Shown: piece by piece, positions 35,152 through 46,523 of the stretch
Layout of the letters: every line of letters begins with the position of its first letter
How positions within the stretch are numbered: position 1 is the stretch's first letter
Source: AP-15 sp963700195
Lineage (GTDB): Bacteria > Pseudomonadota > Alphaproteobacteria > ATCC43930 > CGMCC-115725
Length of the DNA: 64,000 bases
Direction of reading: 5' to 3'
Assembly: GCA_963700195.1 (NCBI GenBank)
Contig: CAVOWQ010000003.1
Span: forward strand, 310,001-374,000
Made by a program: the position numbers and the translations under genes
The notes under the pieces: generated by a model
What the model was told of the DNA's origin: nothing
Database searches by the model: none
The model's input: the letters and a program-made list of their open reading frames with translations, nothing else

Positions 35152-36266
35152 TCACATCTCGGCGTAAGTGCCGTTCTTCCAGATGTAGAAGACGTATTTC
35201 GGGTCGGTGACGTCGCCTTTTTTGTCCCAGCTCAGCGGGCCGATCACCGTGTCGACGGTCATCGACTTCAATGTCTTCGACAGATCGTCGACTTTGAGCG
35301 ACTTGGCCTTGTCGGCCGCTGCGGCAAAGGCTTGGATCGCCGCATAGGTATAAAGCGTGTAGCCCTCGGGATCGTACCCTTGCGGCCTTGAACTTGTCGA
35401 CGACGGCTTTGGCTGCCGGCACGTTGACGAGGATCTGGCGGGAAGGTCATCAGCGTGCCTTCCCCGGCGGGCCCGGTGATCTTCCAGAACTCCTCGGTCA
35501 CCAGCGCATCGGCACCAATGAACTGCGCCTTCAGACCCTGGTCCCTCGCCTGCCGGACGATCAAGCCACCCTCGGTCTGGTAGCCGCCGAAATAGATCAC
35601 ATCGATTTTCGCCTGCTTCATTTTGCTGATCAACGCCGTGAAGTCTTTGTCGCCTTGCGTGATTGCCTCGTACATCGTCTCCTTGAGGCCGGCCTTGTTC
35701 ATCGCCTTCATCGTCTCGTCGGCGATGCCTTTGCCATAGGCGGTCTTGTCGTGGACGATCGCCACGTTCTTTCCCTTGTAATGATCGGCCAGATACTTGC
35801 CGGCGACCCCGCCTTGCACATCGTCGCGGCCGCACGACCGGAACACATTGTTCCAGCCCTTCTTGGCCGCGTCATCGGTCAGGGCGGGGTTCGTCGAGGC
35901 CGGCGTCATCTGCAGAACACCCGCCTCGTTGTAGACCGCAGATGCGGGGATCGACGACGAGGAGCAATAATGCCCCGCGACAAAAACGACCTTCTTTCCG
36001 ACCACGGCATTGGCCGCCGCCACCGCCTGCTTCGGATCGCACGCGTCGTCCTGCTCGATCAGGTCGAGTTTCTTGCCGAGCACCCCGCCCTTGGCGTTGA
36101 TGTCGGCGACCGCCATCTCGGCGCCGCGCTTCATCTGCTCGCCGAGCGCGGCATTCGAGCCGGTGATCGGCCCGACCACCGCGATCGGGATGTTCTGCGC
36201 TTTGGCTGCACCGGCGCTCAATGCAAAGGCCGCCGCCAAGATGACCGAACGGACCAAGTATTTCAT
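35152..36266 (-). pseudogene. livK: Branched-chain amino-acid ABC transporter substrate-binding protein, two frameshifts
   Basis: The first frame from ATG 36266 has a signal peptide (MKYLVRSVILAAAFALSAGA), PIAVVGPITGSNAALGEQM, the ligand region GHYCSSSSIPASAVYNE and YGGYQTEGGLI-like FGGYQTEGGLIVRQA, as far as LMTFPPDPR (about 35440). A short stretch in a second frame gives PAAKAVVDKFKA. From about 35395 the third frame gives GYDPEGYTLYTYAAIQAF and ends YVFYIWKNGTYAEM at 35152. The sum is one LivK/LivJ type I binding protein of about 370 residues. It is the last gene of the leftward liv cluster. Confidence 0.87.
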
Positions 36267-36315
36267 GAGACCTCCCCAGTACGGTGTTCGCATTAACTGT
36301 AGCATGAAGGCGGGC

Positions 36316-37941
<1,626 letters not shown>

Positions 37942-37980
37942 CGTCAGATTTTCGACCGCGAGCAGTGGGACTGGCTGGCC

Positions 37981-39291
37981 TCATCGGCTAGCGCCGAGGC
38001 GCAAGGTCGGCTCGCGATGGGCGATCAGACCGCGCGGCCGCCACACCATGACGCCGACCATCGCCGCGCCGAAGATCAACATGCGGAACTCGGCAAAGGC
38101 GCGGCCGAATTCGGGCAGGCTGACGAGCAGGATCGCGGCCAGCACGACGCCCATCTGGCTCCCCATCCCGCCGAGCACGACGATCGCGAGGATCGTCGCC
38201 GATTCGATGAACGTGAAACTCTCGGGGCTGATGAAGCCCTGCCGGGTCGCGAAAAAGCAGCCGGCAAAGCCGCCGAACATCGCGCCGATCGCAAAGGCGG
38301 AGAGCTTGACGGTGGTCGGGTTGATGCCGAGCGCGCGACAGGCCACCTCGTCCTCGCGCAAGGCCTCCCACGCCCGCCCGATCGGCAATCGGCGGATGCG
38401 CAAGGTGAAGGCGTTGGTGACCAGCGCCATCGCCAGGATCACGAAATAGAGAAAGATGACGCGGTGGTCGGGCGAGAATTCGAGCCCGAAGAATTGATGA
38501 AAGGTGGTAACCCCTCGGGCGCCGAGCGGGCGAATGGCAACCCGAAGAAGGACGGCCGCGGGATTTCCCCGATGCCGTTCGGGCCGCCGGTGACGGACGC
38601 CCAATTCAACAGCACGATGCGGATGATCTCGCCAAAGCCGAGCGTGACGATCGCGAGATAGTCGCCGCGCAGGCGCAATACCGGAAAACCGAGGATGATC
38701 CCAAAGCTCGCCGCCACCAGACCCGAGAACGGCAATGCTTCCCAAAAGGTGAAACCCCAGGTCGCGCGCCAGCAGACCAAAGGTGTAGGCGCCGACTGCG
38801 TAAAAGGCGACGTAGCCGAGATCGAGCAGCCCGGCGAGCCCGACGACAACATTGAGACCCCAGCCGAGCATCACATAGATCAGCACGGTGGTGCCGAGAT
38901 CGATCAGATAGCGCGACGAGAACGGCAGGAACGGGAGAGCGACGGCAAACCCGATCCCGGCAAAGGTAATCGGCAAGACCTGCCGATTGCCCCAGGCGGC
39001 GAGGGATGCGACAACCCTTACCCTGCCCGCTGGCCGGGCACGATAGAGCTGCCGAAACACGCGCAACGCGAGCCGTCCGGCAAAGACCGCCGCACCGGCA
39101 ATTGCGACCCAATCGAAATGGGTGCGGATGCCGAGCGCGCCGCCGCCGATGTCATAGGTTTGCAGGCCCACCATCGGCAGAGCGAGAAGGACGGCAACCA
39201 ATGCTGCGAGAACGGCGTCCTTGAGGAGTGGGACCCAGAGGACCGGGGGCTTGGCTGCTTTGTCGACGGCGAGCCCTGAGGCAGCCGTCAT
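37981..39291 (-). pseudogene. livM: Branched-chain amino-acid ABC permease LivM, two compensating frameshifts
   Basis: The first and last parts are in one frame: long N-terminal region with helices, YLIDLGTTVLIYVMLGWGLN, VVGLAGLLDLGYVAFYAVGA; and TTFHQFFGLEFSPDHRVIF, REDEVACRALGINPTTVKLS, QGFISPESFTFIESATILAI. The segment between about 38752 and 38517 lies in another frame: FWEALPFSGLVAASFG, FPVLRLRGDYLAIVTLGFGE, NGIGEIPRPSFFG. The full protein (about 436 residues) is a LivM permease with an extended N-terminus. The start ATG 39291 overlaps the livH stop (TGATG). The stop at 37981 abuts livG. Confidence 0.88.
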
Positions 39292-40205
39292 CAAACCTTC
39301 TCCACCTCGGGCCGGCCGAGGAGGCCGGTGGGACAAAAGACCAGCACCAGGATGAGCACGACGAAAACCGAGACATCCTTGTATTCGACCGAGAAATACC
39401 CGGACCAGAACGCCTCGATCAGCCCGATCAGAATGCCGCCGAGCATCGCTCCCGGCAGTGAGCCGATGCCGCCGAGGACGGCGGCGGTAAACGCCTTGAC
39501 GCCGGCGAGAAACCCGATAAAGAAATCGACCACGCCGTAATAGAGGGTGACCATCAACCCGGCGACGGCGGCGAGCGCCGCCCCCATCACAAAGGTCAGC
39601 GAGATCACCCGGTCGACATCGACCCCGAGCAACGCCGCCATCCTCATATCCTGCTCGCAGGCCCGTTGCGCGCGGCCGAGCGGCGTCGCCGCGATCAAGG
39701 TCGTGAAGCCGATCATCAGCACCAGGGTCAGCAGCATGATGAAGAGCTGCAGATAGCTGAGGCGAACAGCAAAACCGCCGCTTTCGAAAACCGTAAACCC
39801 GCCCTGGACGATCGGCGGCATTGGTTTCACCCGCGCGCCCTGGAAGATCTGCACGTAATTCTGCAGAAAGATCGACATGCCGATCGCCGAAATCAGCGGC
39901 GCCAGGCGAAACGAGCCGCGCAACGGCCGGTATGCGATCCGCTCGACCGCCCAGCCGTAAATCGAAGTAAAGAACATCGTTATCAACAAGACGATCGCCA
40001 GAGCGAGCGGGACATAGGTGACGCCGGCCAAGCCCAGCACCAGGAAAGCAATGATCGAGATAAAGGCACCGATCATGTAGATCTCGCCATGGGCGAAATT
40101 GATCATGCCGATGATGCCGTACACCATCGTGTAGCCGATCGCGATCAACCCATAGATCGACCCTAAGGTCAGCCCGTTGATCAACTGCTGCAGAAAATAT
40201 GCCAT
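39291..40205 (-). CDS. livH: Branched-chain amino-acid ABC permease LivH
   Basis: 304 residues, intact. MAYFLQQLINGLTLGSIYGL and GYTMVYGIIGMINFAHGEIY are the family signature; about eight helices follow and the C-terminus GRPEVEKV is typical. It is the first gene of the leftward liv operon (livH-livM-livG/F-livK). The promoter should lie in the 115 bases between 40206 and the divergent acyl-CoA dehydrogenase gene at 40321. Confidence 0.95.
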   Translation of the reverse strand: MAYFLQQLINGLTLGSIYGLIAIGYTMVYGIIGMINFAHGEIYMIGAFISIIAFLVLGLAGVTYVPLALAIVLLITMFFTSIYGWAVERIAYRPLRGSFRLAPLISAIGMSIFLQNYVQIFQGARVKPMPPIVQGGFTVFESGGFAVRLSYLQLFIMLLTLVLMIGFTTLIAATPLGRAQRACEQDMRMAALLGVDVDRVISLTFVMGAALAAVAGLMVTLYYGVVDFFIGFLAGVKAFTAAVLGGIGSLPGAMLGGILIGLIEAFWSGYFSVEYKDVSVFVVLILVLVFCPTGLLGRPEVEKV

Positions 40206-40320
40206 CCGTCCAGTATTCCGCCGTCCGGTCGACGGAACGTTATGCGCAACCCTTTGCCAGCCGCAAGCCGGCAGGTATCATATATTGAGAGATTGGGCCG
40301 CCAGCTGCTGCGAGGTCGCA

Positions 40321-41539
40321 ATGCCAGTCGACACTATATCCGCACGGCCTTTGCACGCTTCGGTCGAAAACCGTTTCGATTGGGCCGATCCGCTGCTGCT
40401 CGACGAATCGTTGAGCGAGGAAGAGCGGATGGTGCGCGACAGCGCGCACGCCTATTGCCAGGAGAAGCTGTTTCCGCGGGTGCTCGAAGCCAACCGCCAC
40501 GAACATTTCCACCGCGAGATCATGAACGAGATGGGCGCGCTCGGGTTTCTCGGATCAACGATCGAGGGTTACGGCTGCGCTGGGGTGAATTATGTCTCCT
40601 ACGGGCTGATCGCGCGTGAAGTCGAGCGCGTCGACAGCGGCTACCGCTCCGCAATGAGCGTGCAGTCGAGCCTCGCCATGCATCCGATACACGAGTTCGG
40701 CACCGAGGAGCAGCGGCGGAAGTATCTGCCCAAACTCGCGTCAGGCGAGTGGGTCGGCTGCTTTGGCCTGACCGAGCCGGATCACGGGTCCGACCCCGCC
40801 GGCATGACCACCCGCGCGACCGCGGCACAAGGCGGCTACCGGCTGCGCGGCGCCAAGATGTGGATCACCAATTCGCCGATCGCCGATGTCTTCGTCGTGT
40901 GGGCCAAGACCGACGACGATGTGATCCGCGGCTTCATCCTGGAAAAGGGCATGAAGGGGCTCAGCGCCCCGAAGATCGAAGGCAAGTTCAGCCTGCGCGC
41001 GTCGGTCACCGGCGAGATCGTGATGGATGACGTGTTCGTCCCCGAAGAGAACCTGCTGCCGGGCGTCCAGCGGGCTGCGCGGCCCGTTCTCCTGTCTCAA
41101 CAGCGCCCGCTACGGGATCGCCTGGGGCTCGCTCGGCGCCGCCGAGTTCTGCTGGCATGCGGCGCGCAACTATACGCTCGACCGCCGCCAGTTCGGCCGC
41201 CCGCTTGCCGCCAACCAGCTGATCCAAAAAAAGCTCGTCGACATGCAGACCGAAATAACTCTCGGCCTGCACGCCTGCCTGCGCCTCGGGCGGCTCAAAG
41301 ACGACGGGCGCGACACGCCCGAGATGGTCTCGATCCTGAAGCGCAACAATTGCGGCAAGGCGCTCGACATCGCCCGCACCGCCCGCGACATGCACGGCGG
41401 CAACGGCATCGCCGACGAGTACCACGTGATCCGCCACGTGATGAACCTGGAAGCGGTCAACACCTATGAAGGCACCCACGACATTCACGCCCTGATATTG
41501 GGGCGCGCCCAGACCGGCATTGCCGCCTTCGCCGGCTAG
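40321..41539 (+). pseudogene. gcdH: Glutaryl-CoA dehydrogenase-like acyl-CoA dehydrogenase, frameshifted
   Basis: The first frame runs from ATG 40321 (DWADPLLLDESLSEEERMVR, AYCQEKLFPRV, GCFGLTEPDHGSDPAGM, GAKMWITNSPIADVFVVWAK) to about 41068. The second continues GLRGPFSCLNSARYGIAWGS, YTLDRRQFGRPLAANQLIQK, ARDMHGGNGIADEYHVIRH and NTYEGTHDIHALILGRA, ending at 41539. NTYEGTHDIHALI, with the catalytic Glu, and the N-terminal DPLLLDE-type start fit glutaryl-CoA dehydrogenase of lysine/tryptophan degradation, an oxidative decarboxylase giving crotonyl-CoA. Length after rejoining is about 405 residues. One missing or extra base is responsible. Confidence 0.88.
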
Positions 41540-41580
41540 CCATCCAGTCCAACCCTCTCCTCCGGCAAGGAAATAAGGCC

Positions 41581-41923
41581 ATGTCCGTCACGATCTACCA
41601 CAACCCGCGCTGCAACACCTCGCGCAAGACCTTGGCGTTGCTGCGCGAAAAGGGCGTCGAGCCCGAAATCGTCGAATATCTGAAGACGCCCTATACGGCG
41701 GCCCAGCTGAAGCACCTTCTCGGTCAGCTGAAGATGCCGGCGAGTGCGCTTGTCCGCAAAAAGGAGGCCGCGGCCGCGGGCATCGATCCGAAGAGCTTGC
41801 CGGAAGAGGAGCTGATAGCGGCGATGGTCGAGAACCCGATACTTGTCGAGCGGCCGATCGTCGTCTCCGGCGGCAAGGCGGCGCTCGGCCGGCCGCCGGA
41901 GGCTGTGCTGTTCGGTGCTCTAG
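41581..41923 (+). pseudogene. ArsC/Spx-family arsenate reductase-like protein, stop lost by a one-base change
   Basis: Thioredoxin-fold protein with the catalytic Cys in YHNPRCNTSRKTLALL and the substrate-site region ENPILVERPIVVSGGKAALG followed by RPPEAVL. ArsC-family proteins of about 114 residues stop shortly after this motif. Here the frame runs on for 150 residues antisense to the next gene, while one base earlier the sequence gives SVL and TAG at 41921-41923. Dropping one T at 41911 restores the normal end. It reduces arsenate with glutaredoxin/GSH in characterised relatives; no ars genes are near, so it may be a YfgD-like protein of unknown role. Confidence 0.82.
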
Positions 41924-41931
41924 CCCCCGCC

Positions 41932-42738
41932 TCACGGCCGCGGCGTTTTCGCCGTGTATTCGGCGGCGCAGAATGTGCCGCCCTGGTAATGCTCGGCGAT
42001 CGGGTCGGCCGGCTGGCCCGCTTCGGCGGCGAGCACCGCCTCGGCATAGGGCTCGGAATTATCCTGCGGCCGGTAACCGAGCCGCGCGGCGTTCGAATTG
42101 TCATACCACGAACGCCGGTTGTTCGAGACGCCATAGACGATTTCGTAGCGGATATCGGGATGCTCGAGCCCGATGCGCACGAGTTGGGTATAGTCGCGCG
42201 GGCTGATCCAGATCGACAGCCGGCGCTTGTCGATCGGCTTCTCTCCGAAATTCCCGATACGCGTGCACAGCACGCCAATTCCGTGCTTGTCGGAATAGAG
42301 GCTCGCGAGCGCCTCGCCGAAGGCTTTGCTAACCCCATAGCGGCTGTCGGGCCGCGGTACGACTAGGTGGTCGATCTTTTGCTCGCGCGGATAGAAGCCG
42401 ACCGCGTGGTTGCTGGTGGCAAAGACGATGCGTTGGACGCCGGCGCGACGTGCCGCCTCGAAGAGGTTAAAAAGGCCGACGATGTTTCCCTCGAGGATCA
42501 CCGGCCATTCGTTCTCGCCCGAGATGCCGCCGAGGTGAACGATGCCGTCGACTTCGGCGACCATCCGCTCGACGGTCGGCATGTCGGAGAGTTCGGTGCG
42601 ATCGACTTCCTCCCCTTCGCGGGCCGGCGCCAATGCGACCCGATCGGAAAGCCGCAGGATCGGGTAGACGCCTCTCAAGGTCTCCCGCAGTGACCGGCCG
42701 ATGCCGCCGCCTGCTCCGGTAATCAGAACTCGTTTCAT
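41932..42738 (-). CDS. NAD-dependent epimerase/dehydratase, uronate dehydrogenase-like
   Basis: 268-residue extended-SDR protein. Nucleotide motif TGAGGGIG at residues 7-14, HLGGISGENEW, IVFATSNHAVGFYPR with the catalytic Ser region, and the Tyr-Lys pair in SRYGVSKAFGEAL. HLGG and SNHAVGFY fit uronate dehydrogenases, which oxidise galacturonate/glucuronate to the aldarolactone. The end lies 8 bases from the arsC-like stop (convergent). It is the last gene before the exopolysaccharide operon on the other strand. Confidence 0.85.
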   Translation of the reverse strand: MKRVLITGAGGGIGRSLRETLRGVYPILRLSDRVALAPAREGEEVDRTELSDMPTVERMVAEVDGIVHLGGISGENEWPVILEGNIVGLFNLFEAARRAGVQRIVFATSNHAVGFYPREQKIDHLVVPRPDSRYGVSKAFGEALASLYSDKHGIGVLCTRIGNFGEKPIDKRRLSIWISPRDYTQLVRIGLEHPDIRYEIVYGVSNNRRSWYDNSNAARLGYRPQDNSEPYAEAVLAAEAGQPADPIAEHYQGGTFCAAEYTAKTPRP

Positions 42739-43331
42739 CCGGCTCCTCCACCGCTTTTACTCGCGGCTTCGCCAAAGCCACAAAACGGCTCGGGAAACCC
42801 GCCGCCTTGTTCATCCTTTCGCAATGTAAGCACTTCAAGATCAGGCAATCACCAGAGTGTTTCGGGTTTGCGGCGACATAGCAAGCGGAGATCAGGAAGC
42901 AATTGCCGTCTCAGGCCGATCTGAAGAGCGGATTGCGACATGCCGAACGGAATGCCAGCCGGTCGATCGGACTCGCGCGGTGGCGATATTGGCGCAGCGC
43001 CCCGACCGCAGGGCTGCACCATGACCATGACCTCCATTGTTTTGTTTACTGCACCTTATTTAACGTGTGCGGGGCTATGTAGAGCCCAAGCGGCTCCACC
43101 TTGGATACGGGATGCGAGAAATTTCGATGGGCGTCAGCTTTATGAATTTATAGTTAACTACCAGGCCGGCGGGCGACATCTACATTGCCAATCTGATGCC
43201 TCGGTGTTATAGCGGTTCTCTGATGGCAATAGGCCGGCCGCGAATGAATGATCGACGATCATAGTTTTGGCGGTAAGCATTTGCCTCAGAAAATATTCAT
43301 CCGATTTGGGAACGCGGGGCGGGGGCAAGAA
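42739..43331. other. Non-coding interval before the exopolysaccharide operon
   Basis: About 590 bases between divergent genes, with AT-rich blocks at 43040-43080 and 43130-43270. It must hold the promoter(s) of the operon, but I cannot fix -35/-10 boxes. A 64-codon frame from ATG 43021 begins like a signal peptide (MTMTSIVLFTAPYLTCAGLC) and is the only hint of a small gene; it has no recognisable relative. Confidence 0.45.
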
Positions 43332-43943
43332 GTGCATCGCGTTTTTTTTGGAGCTTTGTTGGCTGCCGCCGTGCTCTCGACGGCAGGATGCGGCCCACCC
43401 GAACTGCCGCCGGCGCCGCCGGCTTCCTCGTTGCCATCGGCCGATTACCGCATCGGTCCCGGGGACAGTTTGAATATCTTCGTCTGGCGCAATCCGGAGC
43501 TGACGGTTACGGTGCCGGTGCGGCCGGACGGCCGCGTTTCGATACCGCTCGTCGAGGATGTCGTCGCGATCGGCAAGACACCGACGGCCCTCGCTCGCGA
43601 ATACGAGCAGCGGCTCGGCAAGTACATCCGGGAGCCGCTCGTCACGGTCATCGTATCGGGCTTCGTCGGTCCGATCCCCGACCAGGTGCGCATCATCGGC
43701 GAAGCGGCGCAGCCGCGCTCGCTTCCCTACCGCGCAGACATGACGGTGCTCGACGCGATGATCGCGGTCGGTGGGCTCACCAGATATGCCGCGGGGAACG
43801 ACAGCCTGATCATTCGCACCGCCAATGGCGTGCAGACCTCTTACGCGGTGCACCTCAGAGACTTGATTAGGGATGGTGACATAAGTAGCAATGTTGCGCT
43901 TCAGCCGGGCGACATTCTGATTATTCCGCAACGCCTGTTTTAA
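43332..43943 (+). CDS. Polysaccharide biosynthesis/export lipoprotein, XrtA type
   Basis: About 203 residues from GTG 43332: lipoprotein signal ending LSTAGC, then the Poly_export domain DYRIGPGDSLNIFVWRNPEL and a SLBB-like segment VRIIGEAAQPRSLPY. It ends LQPGDILIIPQRLF as Wza-like proteins of PEP-CTERM/exosortase loci do. It would form the outer-membrane export channel for the polysaccharide. It is the first gene of the operon. An ATG upstream at 43248 is possible but would put residues before the signal peptide. Confidence 0.9.
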   Translation: MHRVFFGALLAAAVLSTAGCGPPELPPAPPASSLPSADYRIGPGDSLNIFVWRNPELTVTVPVRPDGRVSIPLVEDVVAIGKTPTALAREYEQRLGKYIREPLVTVIVSGFVGPIPDQVRIIGEAAQPRSLPYRADMTVLDAMIAVGGLTRYAAGNDSLIIRTANGVQTSYAVHLRDLIRDGDISSNVALQPGDILIIPQRLF

Positions 43944-44047
43944 CCTATGCCGTTTTTTGGCCGGAGCGGCCTGTTGTCACCGGGGGAACTGCAGAACAAT
44001 CGTCCGGAACGGATGATTGACCTCGTTGCAAAGGGTTGGAGCCGTTA

Positions 44048-45625
44048 ATGAGGTTTCTACCGCCACAAGCCATACCGCTCCTGCATGCAGTGTGGCGCCA
44101 TAAATGGCTGGGCGTCGCGACGGCGTGGCTCGTCTGCACCGCCGGATGGATCGGTGTAGCTCTCGTGCCGACGAAATACGAATTGTCGGCACGGGTCTAT
44201 CTCAATGCCGATCCCCTGTTGACGCCGTTGCTTAAGGGCCTGGCAGCGGATACCGATCCGACCCGCCAGCTCGATTTTATGCAGCGGACTCTGCTGAGCC
44301 GGCCCAACCTGGAGCAGCTTGTCCGGCTGACCGATCTGGACATCGGAGTTACCAATGCTGAGCAAAAAGAGGCGCTGTACAAGCGGCTGGCGAGCGATAT
44401 CACTGTCGCACCGGTAACGCTGAATCTGCTGAACCTGTCTTATCGCGACCAGGATCCCAACACGGCGAAGAATGTCGTTCAGGCGCTGCTGACGATCTTT
44501 GCCGAGAAGACCGCCGGAAGCAGCCGAGCCGATATGGACAACGCACAACGTTTTCTGGACAGCGAGATCAACTCGTATCGCGACCAGTTGCGGGCCGCCG
44601 AGAAACGGCGAGCCGACTTGGCGCAGAAATACCCGGACATCGTCTCCAACCGGGCGCCGGATGCGGGAGCGAACGGAGACGAGAGCCTCAGCCGGCTCGA
44701 CCAAGCGCACGCCGCAGTCAACCACCTAAAACTCGAACTCGCAGACGCCGTGACGAAGCGTGACGCGCTGCAGAAGGAGCTGGCTGCGGTCCCGCCGACA
44801 CTCAGCGTCGACCGCGGGCCGCAAGTCATCATCAATGGCCGACTGGCGCCGATCGACGAACGACTGCAGGAGATCCGCCGTAACCTCGATAATTTGCTGC
44901 TTAAGTACACCGATAACCATCCGGATGTGAAGGCCGCTCGGAAGCAGATCGCGCAGCTCGAGGCCGAGGGAGCGAAATCATCCGGCGGGGCAGGAAAATC
45001 CGCCGGCGGCACGACCAAGGGAGAGATTGCCAACTCGGTCTATGAACAGATCAAAGTCAGGGTGGTCGACACCGAGGCGGCGCTAGCCGCAGTGCAGCGG
45101 CGCCTCGACGAGGCTCAATCCGATCAGCAGCGGATCGAAAAAGTCGCCGCTTCGGCACCGGGCGTTCTGGTGCAAGCACAAGATCTCGATCGCGACTATT
45201 CGATCCTGAAGCGAAATTATCAGGAACTGGTGGCGCGGCGCGAAGCCACTGCGATCGCCAACGCCGCCGATACAAAGACCGAGAAAATCCAGTTCCGCAT
45301 CGTCGATCCCCCGCAGGTGCCGATCCTTCCGGCCGCTCCCAACCGTCCCATGCTGGTTTCCATGGTGCTGCTTTTCGGGATCGGCGGCGGCCTAGCCGTG
45401 CCTTTGGCATTAACCCAGATCGACCGCTCGTTCGCTACCATCGGCCAGTTGCGCAACTTGGGGCTGCCGATACTTGGAAGCGTATCTCGGCTGTCGCTCG
45501 GGGCGGCGCGGCGGCGCGCCGTGATCCAATTGGCGGGGGTATGCGCGAGCGGGTTCCTTCTGATCGCGGTATATGGAACCTTGATCGCTCTGAGCATGGG
45601 GCTCCGTACGATGGGCATCTCCTAA
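44048..45625 (+). CDS. Polysaccharide chain-length determinant (Wzz-like), XrtA system
   Basis: 525 residues. N-terminal helix (WLGVATAWLVCTAGWIGVAL) after a short basic start, Wzz fold with VPTKYELSARVYLNADPLLT, long coiled-coil region at about residues 160-390 with many heptads, LLLKYTDNHPDVKAARKQIA, and a C-terminal helix pair after PPQVPILPAAPNRP. This is the layout of the TIGR03007-type family. It acts with the kinase encoded next to set chain length. TTG at 44036 is an alternative start. The 104-base gap before it shows nothing special. Confidence 0.92.
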   Translation: MRFLPPQAIPLLHAVWRHKWLGVATAWLVCTAGWIGVALVPTKYELSARVYLNADPLLTPLLKGLAADTDPTRQLDFMQRTLLSRPNLEQLVRLTDLDIGVTNAEQKEALYKRLASDITVAPVTLNLLNLSYRDQDPNTAKNVVQALLTIFAEKTAGSSRADMDNAQRFLDSEINSYRDQLRAAEKRRADLAQKYPDIVSNRAPDAGANGDESLSRLDQAHAAVNHLKLELADAVTKRDALQKELAAVPPTLSVDRGPQVIINGRLAPIDERLQEIRRNLDNLLLKYTDNHPDVKAARKQIAQLEAEGAKSSGGAGKSAGGTTKGEIANSVYEQIKVRVVDTEAALAAVQRRLDEAQSDQQRIEKVAASAPGVLVQAQDLDRDYSILKRNYQELVARREATAIANAADTKTEKIQFRIVDPPQVPILPAAPNRPMLVSMVLLFGIGGGLAVPLALTQIDRSFATIGQLRNLGLPILGSVSRLSLGAARRRAVIQLAGVCASGFLLIAVYGTLIALSMGLRTMGIS

Positions 45626-45626
45626 A

Positions 45627-46523
45627 ATGGCGGAAACCGTTGGACTGATCGAGAGGGCGGCAGCACTCCTGCGCCAGCAGGAAGCTACCGAGCCCCTGGT
45701 ACCCATCGCGCCTCGCAAGGCCACCGGCGGACCGGCGTTAACGCCCGCCGGTCCGGAGTTGGTGCTCGATCGCGGCAGGCTGGCCGGTTTCGGGATTGCC
45801 ATCCCGTCCGCTGCCCGTTCGCGAACGGTGGAGGAATTCCGCCTTGTCAAGCGAAACCTGGTCGGCGCGTGGTCGCAAAAAGATTTGATGGCCGACCGTC
45901 GCGCAAATCGGTTGATCATGGTGACGAGCGCACGACCGGGCGAGGGCAAGACTTTCACCGCCCTCAATTTGGCTCTGGCGTTCGCATCCGAACGCAGCGT
46001 CAAGGCGCTGCTCGTCGATGTCGATACGCAGCATTCCACGGTGCCGGAGATCCTGGGGATCGAGGGAAGAAAGGGCATCGTCGACGTGCTCGCGGGAGAC
46101 TTCGAATTACCCGAAGTGCTGATCCAGACCAACATTCCCAATCTGATGATCCTGCCGGCGGGGCGGGGCGGACCGCACGTACCCGAACTGCTGTCGAGCC
46201 CGGAAATGGGTGCCCTCCTCGACGAGATGACCCAGCGGCTTCCCGATCATTACCTCATCATCGACACGCCGCCCTGCATGGCGAGCAGCGACGCCGCGGC
46301 GCTGGCGCCGTTGGTCGGACAAATCGTATTTGTCGTCGAAGCGAACAACACCCAGCAGGGAGAGATCGAAGCGGCACTCGGCACGCTCAGCACCTGTCCG
46401 CGGATCAGCCTTCTGCTGAACAAGAGCGATAGTCTGGCCACCGAGCACTTTGGCTCCTACGGATACAATTATCACTCCGCCGATAGCGGGAGCGATGAGC
46501 CGCGCTCGGCCGAAATCGCCTAG
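45627..46523 (+). CDS. Exopolysaccharide tyrosine autokinase, XrtA system
   Basis: 298-residue BY-kinase. Walker A MVTSARPGEGKTFTALNLAL, Walker A' LLVDVDTQ, Walker B YLIIDTPPCM, and a C-terminal tyrosine cluster FGSYGYNYHS for autophosphorylation. The N-terminal 90 residues are variable. It starts one base after the chain-length gene stops and overlaps the next gene by 29 bases. It regulates polymerisation in concert with the chain-length protein. Confidence 0.93.
   Translation: MAETVGLIERAAALLRQQEATEPLVPIAPRKATGGPALTPAGPELVLDRGRLAGFGIAIPSAARSRTVEEFRLVKRNLVGAWSQKDLMADRRANRLIMVTSARPGEGKTFTALNLALAFASERSVKALLVDVDTQHSTVPEILGIEGRKGIVDVLAGDFELPEVLIQTNIPNLMILPAGRGGPHVPELLSSPEMGALLDEMTQRLPDHYLIIDTPPCMASSDAAALAPLVGQIVFVVEANNTQQGEIEAALGTLSTCPRISLLLNKSDSLATEHFGSYGYNYHSADSGSDEPRSAEIA

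Noticed and set aside
42940..43212. Small open frame before the exopolysaccharide operon, with a signal-peptide-like start from Met at 43021
   Set aside because: No recognisable domain, no clear ribosome site, and it lies in AT-rich promoter sequence; kept only as a remark in the interval entry.
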